Source: Litorimonas sp964565335 (GTDB lineage: Bacteria; Pseudomonadota; Alphaproteobacteria; Caulobacterales; Maricaulaceae). From it: DNA of 41,927 bases. The position numbers were made by a program, and so were the translations under genes. Below are positions 24,713 through 32,997 of this stretch, piece by piece; the stretch's first letter is position 1, and each line of letters starts with the position of its first letter. The stretch lies in assembly GCA_964565335.1 (NCBI GenBank), contig CAZMEN010000017.1:1-41927 (forward strand). Reading direction: 5' to 3'. The notes beneath the pieces are model-generated. The model was not told the DNA's origin. It ran no database searches and was given only the letters and a program-made list of their open reading frames with translations.

Positions 24713-26182
24713 TTAATTCCTCTCGAAATTCACGCTTTGCTCTGCCGCGCGAAAAAGGGCGGCAGCTTTGTGGAGCGTTTCTTCAAATTCTAATTGCGGG
24801 ACGGAATCCATGACGATTCCTGCGCCCGCGCGGACATGGAGAATATTATCCTTTACGATAGCTGTGCGCAAAGCAATGGCCGTGTCCATATCACCATTAG
24901 ACGATATATAACCGACAGCGCCCGCATAGATGCCGCGCTTTTCCTCTTCGAGTTCGTCGATGATTTCCATGGCGCGAACCTTAGGGGCGCCTGAGACCGT
25001 GCCTGCAGGGAAACCCGCGAAAAGAGCTGAGACCGCATCCATATCGTCTTGAATATCGCCTTCGACATTAGAGACAATATGCATGACGTGGCTATAGCGC
25101 TCAATTGTGAAGCGTTCTGTTACGCGTACTGTACCGGGCTTTGCCACTCGTCCTACATCATTGCGGCCGAGGTCGAGCAACATAAGGTGCTCAGCGCATT
25201 CTTTGGGGTCCGCAAGGAGTTCAACTTCCAAGGCTTTATCTTCGGCTGTTGTTTTGCCGCGAGGCCGTGTTCCTGCAATCGGGCGGACTGTGACCACATC
25301 ATCCCGTAGCCGTACAAGTATTTCAGGGCTAGAACCGATAATCTGATGATCTTCAAAGTCGAGAAAATAGAGAAAAGGCGAAGGGTTCATCCGCCTTAAG
25401 GAGCGATAGAGCGAAAAGGGGGAGGCTGGCAAAGGCGCAGAAAGGCGTTGCCCTAAAACGACCTGAAAGATGTCGCCCGCTAAAATATACTCTTTGGCGG
25501 CTTTCACGCGGCCTGAGAACTTTGCGGCTGTTGTGCCCAATTTGGGATTAATTGTCTGTGTTGGTTTCGGTTCAAATCCCCTTGCCGATATCGGGGCAGT
25601 GAGGTCGTCTACGACTGCATTAATCCGGGCATAGGCCTCATCCGCTGTCTGGTTTGGATAGACGACTGAAGCAATAATTATTTCCTGAGCAATTTGATCG
25701 AAAATACAGACGATACTCGGACGCACCATTATCGCATCTGGCGTGCCGATAGGGTCAGGATTACCCGCGGGAATAGTCTCGACCTGACGTATCATGTCGT
25801 AGCCGAGATAGCCGAATAGCCCTGCTGCCATAGGCGGTATGCCTTCAGGTAAGTCAAAATGGCTTTCTGCTTGCAAAGCGCGCAGAGCCTCTAAAGGGGC
25901 GGCGTCCATATCTGTAAAGCTTTTACCGCCGTCGCGGGAGACTTCACTGTTATCGTCAAAGCCGCGCCATATAAGGTCAGGGTTGAAACCGAAAAAACTA
26001 TAACGCCCCCTTTGTTCGCCGCCTTGCACGGATTCAAAGAGGAAGGCGTAGGGCTTACCCAATGCGGCTTTTAAGAAGGCCGAGACAGGCGTATCCATAT
26101 CATTGATAATCCGCGTATAAATTAGCTGCGGTTTATCAGAGACGCGGAAGCGTTCAGGTGAGGGAGTGAAGTCTAACGCCAT
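24713..26182 (-). CDS. trpE: anthranilate synthase component I
   Basis: TrpE converts chorismate to anthranilate. The N-terminal regulatory part has FLFESVQGGEQRGRYSFFG, matching the tryptophan-binding ESxxGGExxGRYS region. The catalytic half shows RPIAGTRPRGKT, DLGRNDVGRVAKPG, FPAGTVSGAPKVRAMEIIDE and GAGIVMDSVPQLEFEET. The 489 residues fit. It is separate from trpG, unlike the fused TrpEG of rhizobia. It starts only 8 bases after ppiD, so no trp leader peptide or attenuator fits directly before it. Confidence 0.96.
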   Translation of the reverse strand: MALDFTPSPERFRVSDKPQLIYTRIINDMDTPVSAFLKAALGKPYAFLFESVQGGEQRGRYSFFGFNPDLIWRGFDDNSEVSRDGGKSFTDMDAAPLEALRALQAESHFDLPEGIPPMAAGLFGYLGYDMIRQVETIPAGNPDPIGTPDAIMVRPSIVCIFDQIAQEIIIASVVYPNQTADEAYARINAVVDDLTAPISARGFEPKPTQTINPKLGTTAAKFSGRVKAAKEYILAGDIFQVVLGQRLSAPLPASPFSLYRSLRRMNPSPFLYFLDFEDHQIIGSSPEILVRLRDDVVTVRPIAGTRPRGKTTAEDKALEVELLADPKECAEHLMLLDLGRNDVGRVAKPGTVRVTERFTIERYSHVMHIVSNVEGDIQDDMDAVSALFAGFPAGTVSGAPKVRAMEIIDELEEEKRGIYAGAVGYISSNGDMDTAIALRTAIVKDNILHVRAGAGIVMDSVPQLEFEETLHKAAALFRAAEQSVNFERN

Positions 26183-26190
26183 AGAGAGGG

Positions 26191-28116
26191 CTAATTCGTT
26201 TGATCGAGTCCCAAAGTTGTGCGGATTTTATCTGGATATTGTTGAATAGGATTCTCTGCCAATACAGACGTTTGATAAGCCGATTGAATGTCGCTGTTAA
26301 TTGCGGCGGTCATTTGACTTTGCAGGACCTCCAAATATGTGCCGGCCAAGCCGTCCTGACTGGCGATGACGCGATCCAATATTGCAATTTGTTCAGTAAG
26401 AGGGACAGAGCCGGGGCCTCTGACTACGTCTTTTTCCGTTGCGTCGAACAGCCCAACCGTGACTTGCGGGCCAAGACTTTGTGGTGGATTTGTACGGATA
26501 AGGCCGACTGAGTCGATACGTGCGCCAGTTTCAAACTCTGCCGCTATCGCTTCCAGTGTTTCGCCGTCACGGATACGTTTGGTTAAATTTAAGGCCAGTT
26601 CACGCAGCGCGTCAGCACGTTCTTCGTTGAGATAGGCTTGCAAAGCCTGTTCCTTAACCTCTTCAAAGGGGCGCATTTTTGTATCCATAATATCGTCAAC
26701 GCGCAGGGCAGCATATCCGCCGGTTGCCGTTTCAAAGAGATCTGTTCTAAAACCTAAATCCGATGTGAATAACGTTCTCATGATCGTATCATCCGAGGCA
26801 ATGCCCGGAATGGCAGAAAAGCCGTCCATGCTCACCTCATAAGGCGTAGATCCACTGCGATCGACATAATCATACCCTGAAAGAGGTAGATTTAACTTTT
26901 CAGAGATTTCTTCTAATGTGAAATTGTCGAGCATTGCGTCTTCGATTTCAGCAGACACGTCGTAAATTTTATCGAGAGCCATGGCGCGCATGAGTTCGGC
27001 CCGGATTTCGTCCTTCATCTCTTCAAAGTCTGGAACAACAGCAGGGGTAATGTCTGCAGCATAAACGGCAACCCAACTGCCCAAGCCGCTTAAAACCGCT
27101 TTGGCTTCACCCTTTGCGAGTTCAAAGGCTGCTTTGGAACTTTCTGGATCAATAATGCCGTTTTTGCGAACCGAGTCGAAAACTTCAGGTGAGCTTAAGC
27201 CGAGTTCATTTGCAACTAATGTAGGCTCCTGGCCCGCCGTCATGGCCTCAACGGCCTTGTTCGCGGTCTCTTCATCCGTTGCGGTCAATAAGACAATATT
27301 ACGTGTTTCGGGTGAGCCGATCTCGCCCGTTTCCAATTTGTAGTCAAAACTCTCACGAATTTGTATCGTATCGACTTCTAGGTCAGGCGTGAAGTCAAAC
27401 GGCTCTAGTCGGAGCATAACAAATTTACGATATTCAGGCGCCATATATCGTGCGCCATTTCTGCTGATATAATCCTGCAACACTTCGTCTGTCGGCGTTT
27501 TCGGCATAGGAACGGCTTCGGCACTAAGCGTTATCACATTGGCGCGACGTTGTTCTGTCAAAAACTTATATTGCAAAGCCGCATAATCCGCAGGCGCAAC
27601 TAACCCGCCTGTGATGGCCGGAATGGTTTGTTGTGATCGCAGTGCCTGTAAAGTTTCGGCTTCGAATTGTTGGCGTGTGATACGGTTGCTGGCCAAAGCT
27701 GACATAAGCTGATTTTCATCAAACTTGCCCGTCAACTCGTTTTGAAAAGCAGGAATGCTCTCGATTTCCTTTTTAGCTATCGCCCGGTTGACGCCAACTC
27801 CTAAGTCTTCGGCATCAATTTCGATTACCATGTTAGTGACCATGTTCTGCATGACTTGGTTGTGCAGCCCCTGTGAATAGGCTTGCTGGTTGGTTAGGGC
27901 TTCAGCGCGATCCCTATTAATACGTTCTAGTTCGCGAGAGAATATGGCGTCGAATTCCGTGGTCGATATTTCTTTATCACCAACCATAGCTACAGCATTT
28001 TGAGGCCCCGGCGAGAAGACATCGTTTACGCCCCACACGGCAAAAGCCAAGACCAACATCCCGATAAGGACGCCGACAAGTGCGTTGCGAATTTTTCCGC
28101 CGATTGATTCTGCCAT
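26191..28116 (-). CDS. ppiD: membrane-anchored periplasmic peptidyl-prolyl isomerase / chaperone, PpiD type (SurA N-like)
   Basis: PpiD sits at the Sec translocon exit and helps folding of exported proteins. A single membrane anchor (about residues 12-30, ALVGVLIGMLVLAFAVWGV) is followed by a SurA_N-like helical region (about 35-190, GDKEISTTEFDAIFSRELER). A degenerate parvulin region and C-terminal chaperone helices fill the remainder of the 641 residues. Residues needed for isomerase activity cannot be confirmed by eye. In alphaproteobacteria this gene often precedes the trp genes, as here, and it likely provides their promoter. It is divergent from tpiA with 94 bases between. Confidence 0.88.
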   Translation of the reverse strand: MAESIGGKIRNALVGVLIGMLVLAFAVWGVNDVFSPGPQNAVAMVGDKEISTTEFDAIFSRELERINRDRAEALTNQQAYSQGLHNQVMQNMVTNMVIEIDAEDLGVGVNRAIAKKEIESIPAFQNELTGKFDENQLMSALASNRITRQQFEAETLQALRSQQTIPAITGGLVAPADYAALQYKFLTEQRRANVITLSAEAVPMPKTPTDEVLQDYISRNGARYMAPEYRKFVMLRLEPFDFTPDLEVDTIQIRESFDYKLETGEIGSPETRNIVLLTATDEETANKAVEAMTAGQEPTLVANELGLSSPEVFDSVRKNGIIDPESSKAAFELAKGEAKAVLSGLGSWVAVYAADITPAVVPDFEEMKDEIRAELMRAMALDKIYDVSAEIEDAMLDNFTLEEISEKLNLPLSGYDYVDRSGSTPYEVSMDGFSAIPGIASDDTIMRTLFTSDLGFRTDLFETATGGYAALRVDDIMDTKMRPFEEVKEQALQAYLNEERADALRELALNLTKRIRDGETLEAIAAEFETGARIDSVGLIRTNPPQSLGPQVTVGLFDATEKDVVRGPGSVPLTEQIAILDRVIASQDGLAGTYLEVLQSQMTAAINSDIQSAYQTSVLAENPIQQYPDKIRTTLGLDQTN

Positions 28117-28210
28117 GAAAGGTCTCTACTGCATTGACTGAATTAGCGTGGAGGTCTTACCAGACCACAGCCACGGCACAAGTATTTTGCTGTAAACAAA
28201 AGGTGAGTCT

Positions 28211-28930
28211 ATGTCTTTAAAACCGTTAATCGCTGCGAACTGGAAAATGCATGGAGATATGTCTTGGTGCGAGAAACCGCAGGATTTCGCCGATCTTTTC
28301 CCGGCTTCGGAACGTGCTGATGTAGATATATTGATTTGCCCGCCTGCCGTGCTGCTTTTCCCGATGATGGAAAGGTGCAGCGGCACAGATATTTGGTTGG
28401 GAGCTCAGACCTGTCATGACAAAGGCAAGGGAGCCCATACCGGCGAAATGAGCGCGGATATGTTGGCCTCAGCTGGCGCGGATTTCGTGATTCTCGGACA
28501 TTCCGAACGCCGCGCTATGGGCGAAACGTCAGATGATGTGCGCCGACGCGTTGAACGTGCTGTCAGCGCAGAGCTTATTCCCATCATCTGTGTCGGCGAA
28601 ACCTTAGAGCAACGTGAGGCTGGCGAAGCCCAAAATATCGTGGCGGAACAATTAGAGGGGTCTGTTCCCGAGGGTTTGGAGGACTACGTTATCGCCTACG
28701 AACCCGTCTGGGCGATTGGCACAGGAAAAACGGCAACGCCTGATGATGTGGACGTGATGCATCAATTCATTCGAGGGAAAGTCGGAGCGAAAGTTCGCAT
28801 TCTCTATGGCGGTTCTGTGAAACCTGCCAATGCAGAAGCCCTTTTAGCGATTAAAGACGTTAATGGCGCATTGATTGGCGGGGCAGGGCTCGAAATGGAC
28901 AGTCTCGCAGCGATTGCCCGTTTCGCTTGA
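28211..28930 (+). CDS. tpiA: triosephosphate isomerase
   Basis: TpiA interconverts dihydroxyacetone phosphate and glyceraldehyde 3-phosphate. The catalytic set is complete: Asn-Lys in AANWKMHG (residues 9-15), His in VILGHSERR, Glu in VIAYEPVWAIGTG and the phosphate loop ILYGGSVKPANAEAL. Its 239 residues are slightly short for the family. AAGGTG lies before the ATG. A small inverted repeat (GGTCT-TACC-AGACC, 28153-28166) lies in the divergent spacer to ppiD. Its stop is 2 bases from the convergent MipA-like gene, with no terminator between them. Confidence 0.96.
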   Translation: MSLKPLIAANWKMHGDMSWCEKPQDFADLFPASERADVDILICPPAVLLFPMMERCSGTDIWLGAQTCHDKGKGAHTGEMSADMLASAGADFVILGHSERRAMGETSDDVRRRVERAVSAELIPIICVGETLEQREAGEAQNIVAEQLEGSVPEGLEDYVIAYEPVWAIGTGKTATPDDVDVMHQFIRGKVGAKVRILYGGSVKPANAEALLAIKDVNGALIGGAGLEMDSLAAIARFA

Positions 28931-28932
28931 AG

Positions 28933-29796
28933 TTAATCAAAACGGTAAGCTGTTGCTAAGCCGATAAAGGCTTGGTTTTTCGATCCTCGCTCTTTGACCA
29001 AGGGGGAGTTAGAGGCGTTCTCCGATAGGCGTTTGAAATTTGTGAACAGATTGACGGAGACATTATCAGTTAGCGGCATGAGTGCTGTGGCTGAGAGACC
29101 ATAAGACACAATCCCACTATCGGCCTCAAAACTGTCGAGGCCTGATAAAGCAGATTGCTCGGGCGTGATTCCAAAATAGCTGTTCATATACTCGTTGTCG
29201 CCGAATTCGATTGAGGGGCCGATTGTATAGAATATGGGCGGGCCGTAACCAATCAGCCTGTTTTTATACCTTAAAGAGATATCGCCCGTGAAGCCTTCAT
29301 GGCCTGTAACGGCTTGGCCCGCGCGTGCGGCGAGGGTCAATTGTCCAATATCTGTTTCAACAAACCCGCCCAGAGAAACGGACGGGTCAATGTCTCCCAA
29401 TCCAATCAGGTCAGTGGTTTCGCTGCCAAAAATACGAAAGGGACTACCTTCTTCTTCATCACGCCCAAAATCTAGACCTATTATAGGGCCTGCTCGGAAG
29501 TTCTCTTGATTGACAAGGGTGTACCCCAAGCCTTCTTGAACCGATGCAAAGAATTTATCCTCGTAAGCCAATCGCAAATAGGGGACGGCTGATACACTAT
29601 ATGCGTCATCACCCAGATAATTTGGAGAAAATAATGCGGCTGCTCCTACATCAAATGTCCATCCGTCTTGGTCAGACCCTCGGTCTTGCGTTGCATCTCT
29701 TTTCTCAGCTGGGTTCGCATGAGCTTGGAGCGTCATTGAAAAGGCTAAAATCGGCGCGATTAAGAAGGACGCTAAATATTCGTTCTTTACTCGCAT
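28933..29796 (-). CDS. MipA/OmpV-family outer membrane beta-barrel protein
   Basis: A signal peptide (about 1-27, ending QAHA) leads into a protein of alternating hydrophobic and aromatic strands: FDVGAAALFSPNYLGDDAYS, SVSAVPYLRLAYEDKFFAS and GYTLVNQENFRAGPIIGLDF. This opening fits the MipA/OmpV family, which in E. coli is a scaffold for murein hydrolases and in other bacteria has porin-like roles. It ends in AYRFD, close to the aromatic barrel ending. The start overlaps the preceding CIA30-family gene by 10 bases, so both are co-translated. It probably answers to the divergent MarR regulator, which is inference. Confidence 0.8.
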   Translation of the reverse strand: MRVKNEYLASFLIAPILAFSMTLQAHANPAEKRDATQDRGSDQDGWTFDVGAAALFSPNYLGDDAYSVSAVPYLRLAYEDKFFASVQEGLGYTLVNQENFRAGPIIGLDFGRDEEEGSPFRIFGSETTDLIGLGDIDPSVSLGGFVETDIGQLTLAARAGQAVTGHEGFTGDISLRYKNRLIGYGPPIFYTIGPSIEFGDNEYMNSYFGITPEQSALSGLDSFEADSGIVSYGLSATALMPLTDNVSVNLFTNFKRLSENASNSPLVKERGSKNQAFIGLATAYRFD

Positions 29797-30356
29797 GACT
29801 TAATCCAATCTAATTCTAATCTGAATGGGCCGTCTTTGGCGTCCGCAATAATGATACCGATTTCTTGTATTTTGGTTTTGTCAAATTCAGCGCCGCGCAC
29901 AGGCCTGCCAAAAATTGATGCTTTCAAGTCAGCAAAATCTACCATCACCTCGGCCCAATCTCCTGCGGTTGATTGCGGTATATCAGCCTGAAACGATATA
30001 GGACGCCATCCATAACGCGCATTGGTTCTGAAGGTCATCCGGTATCGTCTGCCATCTGGTTTAAGACGCAGTGCTAAGCTCGACGCCGAAGAGAGTTGAT
30101 TGGGGTTTATATTGTGGCGGATAGAAGAAAATCCACCGCCATTGGTGTTGAGCGTTCCTTCGAAGATTAGGCTTGCTTCGTTTAACCGTGCGCCGCCAGC
30201 CGATAATCCACCCATCACACCATCATTGACGGCTTTCCAAATTTCTGACTTTCCGGCTCCAAAATCTATTTGCATTTCACAATTTTCTTTCGCTTTAACA
30301 GGATCAACGAGCAGGAAAAGAAAGCTAAAAACAGCCGTAAATATTTGAGTGCGCAT
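29787..30356 (-). CDS. CIA30-family protein with signal peptide
   Basis: The 189-residue form starts MRTQIFTAVFSFLFLLV, a signal peptide ending near VKA. AAGGA lies about nine bases before this ATG, so it is preferred over the ATG at 30380. The mature part has WKAVNDGVMGGLSAGGARL and FEGTLNTNGGGFSSIR, then FRTNARYGWRPISFQADIP and a final IGIIIADAKDGPFRLELDWI. These match the CIA30 (complex I intermediate-associated protein 30) galactose-binding-like fold. In bacteria this family has no settled role, and a periplasmic place follows from the signal peptide. It is the first gene of a two-gene unit with the MipA-like protein. Confidence 0.82.
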   Translation of the reverse strand: MRTQIFTAVFSFLFLLVDPVKAKENCEMQIDFGAGKSEIWKAVNDGVMGGLSAGGARLNEASLIFEGTLNTNGGGFSSIRHNINPNQLSSASSLALRLKPDGRRYRMTFRTNARYGWRPISFQADIPQSTAGDWAEVMVDFADLKASIFGRPVRGAEFDKTKIQEIGIIIADAKDGPFRLELDWIKSCE

Positions 30357-30454
30357 GTCTTTATCCTTCCAATATTTCATACGCCTTTTGCCGCTAAATA
30401 GTTCTATATTTCAACATATTGACTGTATTTCCCTGAAGTCTTTTTTGCAAAACA

Positions 30455-30487
30455 TTGACAGCTTATAGAGAAGGTGTTTTACAACAC
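30455..30487 (+). promoter_or_regulatory. candidate marR promoter with overlapping operator
   Basis: TTGACA at 30455-30460 is a perfect -35. Seventeen bases later TTTACA (30478-30483) is a weak -10. The inverted repeat GTGTT-TTAC-AACAC (30474-30487) lies over that -10. MarR proteins bind such short palindromes and often repress themselves and the divergent gene. The other half of the 181-base spacer should hold the promoter of the CIA30-family gene, which I could not place. Confidence 0.45.
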
Positions 30488-30537
30488 TAAATGTGGGTTT
30501 GGCTTCTGGCCTTTAAACCGCGAATTATGAAACAGTC

Positions 30538-31041
30538 ATGAAAGTCGGGCAAACCAAGTTCGATGGCTTAAAAATATGCCAGGAGTTAAATTTGCCATTC
30601 TCAACAGATCCCAGAAAAATGATTGCGTATGAGGCTCGTGGGACGTTTCGGTTTTTCGAAAATGAGTTGATATCTTGTTTGAGTGATATCGATTTGCCTG
30701 TCGCCTATTTTCACATTTTAAGATTACCATGGGTGAAAGAGGGAACATCCCAAAAAGATATTTCTAATATGGCGTTTATAACGCCTAGTGTTACATCTCA
30801 GCTTATCAAAAAGATGGAAGCAGATGGATTGTTGCGGCGGGGATCTGACCCAAATGATGGACGGATCAAGAAGGTTTTCCTTACCAAAAAAGGGAAGTCT
30901 TTAAAAAACAAGGTCTTGGACGTAGTATTGAATATTCCAATAAGAGCCACAGAGGGCATAAGCGATCAGGATGTGACCACGGCAATTCGGGTTATGCGAG
31001 CGATGCGTGAGAATATGGCACAATCTGGTAGCTTGTCCTGA
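30538..31041 (+). CDS. MarR-family transcriptional regulator
   Basis: The 167-residue protein has a winged helix at about 65-125. The recognition helix SQKDISNMAFITPSVTSQLI is followed by KKMEADGLLRRGSDPNDGRIK, the MarR wing with its DxxDxR-like motif, and by VFLTKKGK. Flanking N- and C-terminal helices form the dimer interface. The ligand is unknown. It is divergent from the CIA30-mipA-like pair and is their most likely regulator, which is inference. No clear ribosome binding site precedes the ATG. Confidence 0.88.
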   Translation: MKVGQTKFDGLKICQELNLPFSTDPRKMIAYEARGTFRFFENELISCLSDIDLPVAYFHILRLPWVKEGTSQKDISNMAFITPSVTSQLIKKMEADGLLRRGSDPNDGRIKKVFLTKKGKSLKNKVLDVVLNIPIRATEGISDQDVTTAIRVMRAMRENMAQSGSLS

Positions 31042-31070
31042 TCTGCTGAAGCAAAACTTAATAAACACGG

Positions 31071-31086
31071 TTAACTAAGTGCTAAC
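31071..31086 (+). promoter_or_regulatory. possible CtrA box upstream of the PAN-domain gene
   Basis: TTAA-CTAAGTG-CTAAC matches the CtrA consensus TTAA-N7-TTAAC with one mismatch and correct spacing, 43 bases before the ATG at 31129. CtrA is the cell-cycle regulator of the Caulobacterales group. A single near match in a short spacer is weak evidence. Confidence 0.3.
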
Positions 31087-31128
31087 GCCTTGTTGAGACT
31101 ATGACTGAAGAATCACTTCGAGGTCTTC

Positions 31129-32529
31129 ATGCGTATTCTTTTTACCGGTCTTGCCATTATTTTACTGTCTGCCTCTACGGCCTTCGCCGTTGACTTAGGG
31201 CAGTATCGTCCGGGTAACGCGTATCAAAGCGTAATCGCACCGGGGGCTGACGTGTGTGAGCATCATTGTTCTGGAGACGCGCAGTGTCGAAGCTGGAATT
31301 TTGTTAAGGCTAACCCAAAAGCAGCAGGCGTTTGTGAGTTTAACTCAAATGTACCGAAAAGCGATTCCAGCGCCATTTCCATAAGCGGAACAAATATTAC
31401 TCCGTTGAACAATCACCCTTCCATCGTGACAGGGCAGACGAACACTATACGTGTCGGAACCCAATCTTTGACAACGTCAAAGCCTAAGGTTTCCACGCGT
31501 GCTACTGGGCGCCGAATTGTCAGACATCCAATTCCGTCGCCTATGACGAGGCAAATGACGGGCACGAACCCTTTACAACCATCCGGGAAATTACAGCCGC
31601 AAATGGCCTCAACTCGCGCATTGTCGAAACAACCAAAGTCATCTCTCAGCTTAACACAACAGCAAAATCAAAATCGTGTTGCTAAAAGCGGCGTTATTCA
31701 ACGGCCACAAACGCAGCCGAGAGGAACAGCCCCTCAAATGCTATCTTCCCAGACGAGGTCTGCTCAATTTAATGGCGCGCCGCAAAGTTTCACCTATGAT
31801 CTCGGCGGCCGCGCCGTTCCTGTAAGGCGCGCGGCTCCGGCACAAGCTCTGCGGAATGCCCCGCCGCATGCTCAGTCTCCTAACGGTCAAATCCGCCGCG
31901 CGCCAGTAATGGGCCAGCAAGGGGTAAACCAACAAGTTGTTCCTCAGCAACGTCCAATTCAAAGACCTAGGCAACAACCTTTCGCGATGCAGCAACGCCC
32001 TCAGCAAGTGAACACAATGCCATCTTCGCGTGACAGACGACGTCAGCAGGGCCCCAATAGAGTTTATACAAGCCCACAAGCGGCAAATCAGGCCTATGCC
32101 CCCTCTTATGATAACCGCGTAGCTCGACCAGCTCCTCAATATCGACCCGACCAGAGACAATCCAATCAAAGCCAAGCTCAAGCACCGCAAGTCCGCACTG
32201 AACAACGGGCTCGTGGACATCAACAAACCCAACAACAGGCTTTGACGCGACGTTCCGCGAGCCAGCCAATGACGTATCAAAGTGCCCAAATGGCCAGTAC
32301 TCAACAACGCACGAAGAAATTAGAGGGTGCAGCACCGCCGCGCGGCCTAAGCCCCGCTCAAGCAGAGCGAAGCTTGTATGGGAGTTTGAATGATGATGTG
32401 CGTGTGCCGAACCCTTATGCCACAGTCCCGCAAAACCCTGACTTACCTATACCAACAATGGCCGCAAGACGGACATTACCTGTTGAACAAGAAGGGTTAG
32501 ACGCATTGGCCGGTGGTCCGAAACCTTAA
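31129..32529 (+). CDS. secreted PAN/Apple-like domain protein with long Q/P-rich disordered tail
   Basis: A signal peptide (1-20, MRILFTGLAIILLSASTAFA) leads into a short PAN-like domain (about 21-80). Its Cys pattern and core are DVCEHHCSGDAQCRSWNFVK and AGVCEFNSNVP, with the SWNF motif common in alphaproteobacterial PAN_4 domains. The remaining 380 or so residues are low complexity, dominated by Gln, Pro, Arg, Ser and Ala (for example MGQQGVNQQVVPQQRPIQRP), with no predicted fold. PAN domains bind proteins or sugars. The tail may be a periplasmic or surface spacer. The frame is open throughout and the codons resemble those of the neighbours. The target and partners are unknown. Confidence 0.8.
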   Translation: MRILFTGLAIILLSASTAFAVDLGQYRPGNAYQSVIAPGADVCEHHCSGDAQCRSWNFVKANPKAAGVCEFNSNVPKSDSSAISISGTNITPLNNHPSIVTGQTNTIRVGTQSLTTSKPKVSTRATGRRIVRHPIPSPMTRQMTGTNPLQPSGKLQPQMASTRALSKQPKSSLSLTQQQNQNRVAKSGVIQRPQTQPRGTAPQMLSSQTRSAQFNGAPQSFTYDLGGRAVPVRRAAPAQALRNAPPHAQSPNGQIRRAPVMGQQGVNQQVVPQQRPIQRPRQQPFAMQQRPQQVNTMPSSRDRRRQQGPNRVYTSPQAANQAYAPSYDNRVARPAPQYRPDQRQSNQSQAQAPQVRTEQRARGHQQTQQQALTRRSASQPMTYQSAQMASTQQRTKKLEGAAPPRGLSPAQAERSLYGSLNDDVRVPNPYATVPQNPDLPIPTMAARRTLPVEQEGLDALAGGPKP

Positions 32530-32562
32530 AAACAGGTCTCTTCGAAAAACGTATATTTGAGT

Positions 32563-32901
32563 TTAGCTTTGTTTTGAAATCTTGACGATTTTTTTGAATC
32601 CGTGCCAAAGGGCAACAGATGATAGTCTGAACCAAGCGAAGACGACGAAGAAGACAAAGCACATGACGAAAGCGGCCAAAACTGACTCGGCCACCGCATC
32701 TGCATTGTAGCCCAACAACATAAGTGTGTTTTGTGCGCCCGAGACAGAGGCAATCATGCCTAAGAAAATCCAACAGCCTACCCAGTAAAAATTCACAATC
32801 TTGTTCGACTTTTGAAAGGCAATAGCAGGTACGAAGAACAGGGCGACAAAAGCGACCGTGATAAAGAACATAATGGATGCGGGCATAAGGTTGGACAACA
32901 C
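32563..32901 (-). CDS. small membrane protein of unknown function
   Basis: A GTG-started 112-residue frame has three likely membrane segments (about 8-29, 37-58 and 70-92: ASIMFFITVAFVALFFVPAI, WVGCWIFLGMIASVSG and LAAFVMCFVFFVVFAWF) and a basic C-terminal tail (HGFKKIVKISK). I do not recognise a family. ATG at 32886 (MPASIMFF) is an alternative start. It lies between the convergent PAN-domain gene (33 bases away) and prfC (96 bases upstream on the same strand), so it may share the prfC transcript. Confidence 0.65.
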   Translation of the reverse strand: MLSNLMPASIMFFITVAFVALFFVPAIAFQKSNKIVNFYWVGCWIFLGMIASVSGAQNTLMLLGYNADAVAESVLAAFVMCFVFFVVFAWFRLSSVALWHGFKKIVKISKQS

Positions 32902-32997
32902 GCTTTAAAGACCTTTACTCAATGAAGTAGTGAGCTTCACCAAGCAAGTCCTGCGCCAAAACTCAGTTTACGAGTCCTTAAAAATAAGAATTTTGGT

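Noticed and set aside
24793..25350. Plus-strand frames opposite trpE
   Set aside because: They are shadows of trpE coding sequence, which shows every catalytic motif on the minus strand.
28153..28166. GGTCT-TACC-AGACC inverted repeat between ppiD and tpiA as an operator
   Set aside because: The arms are only five bases and nothing links it to a known regulator; it is too short to claim.
31741..32307. 188-residue minus-strand frame inside the PAN-domain gene
   Set aside because: It is an antisense shadow of the Q/P-rich tail. The plus frame has a signal peptide, a PAN core and a proper start.
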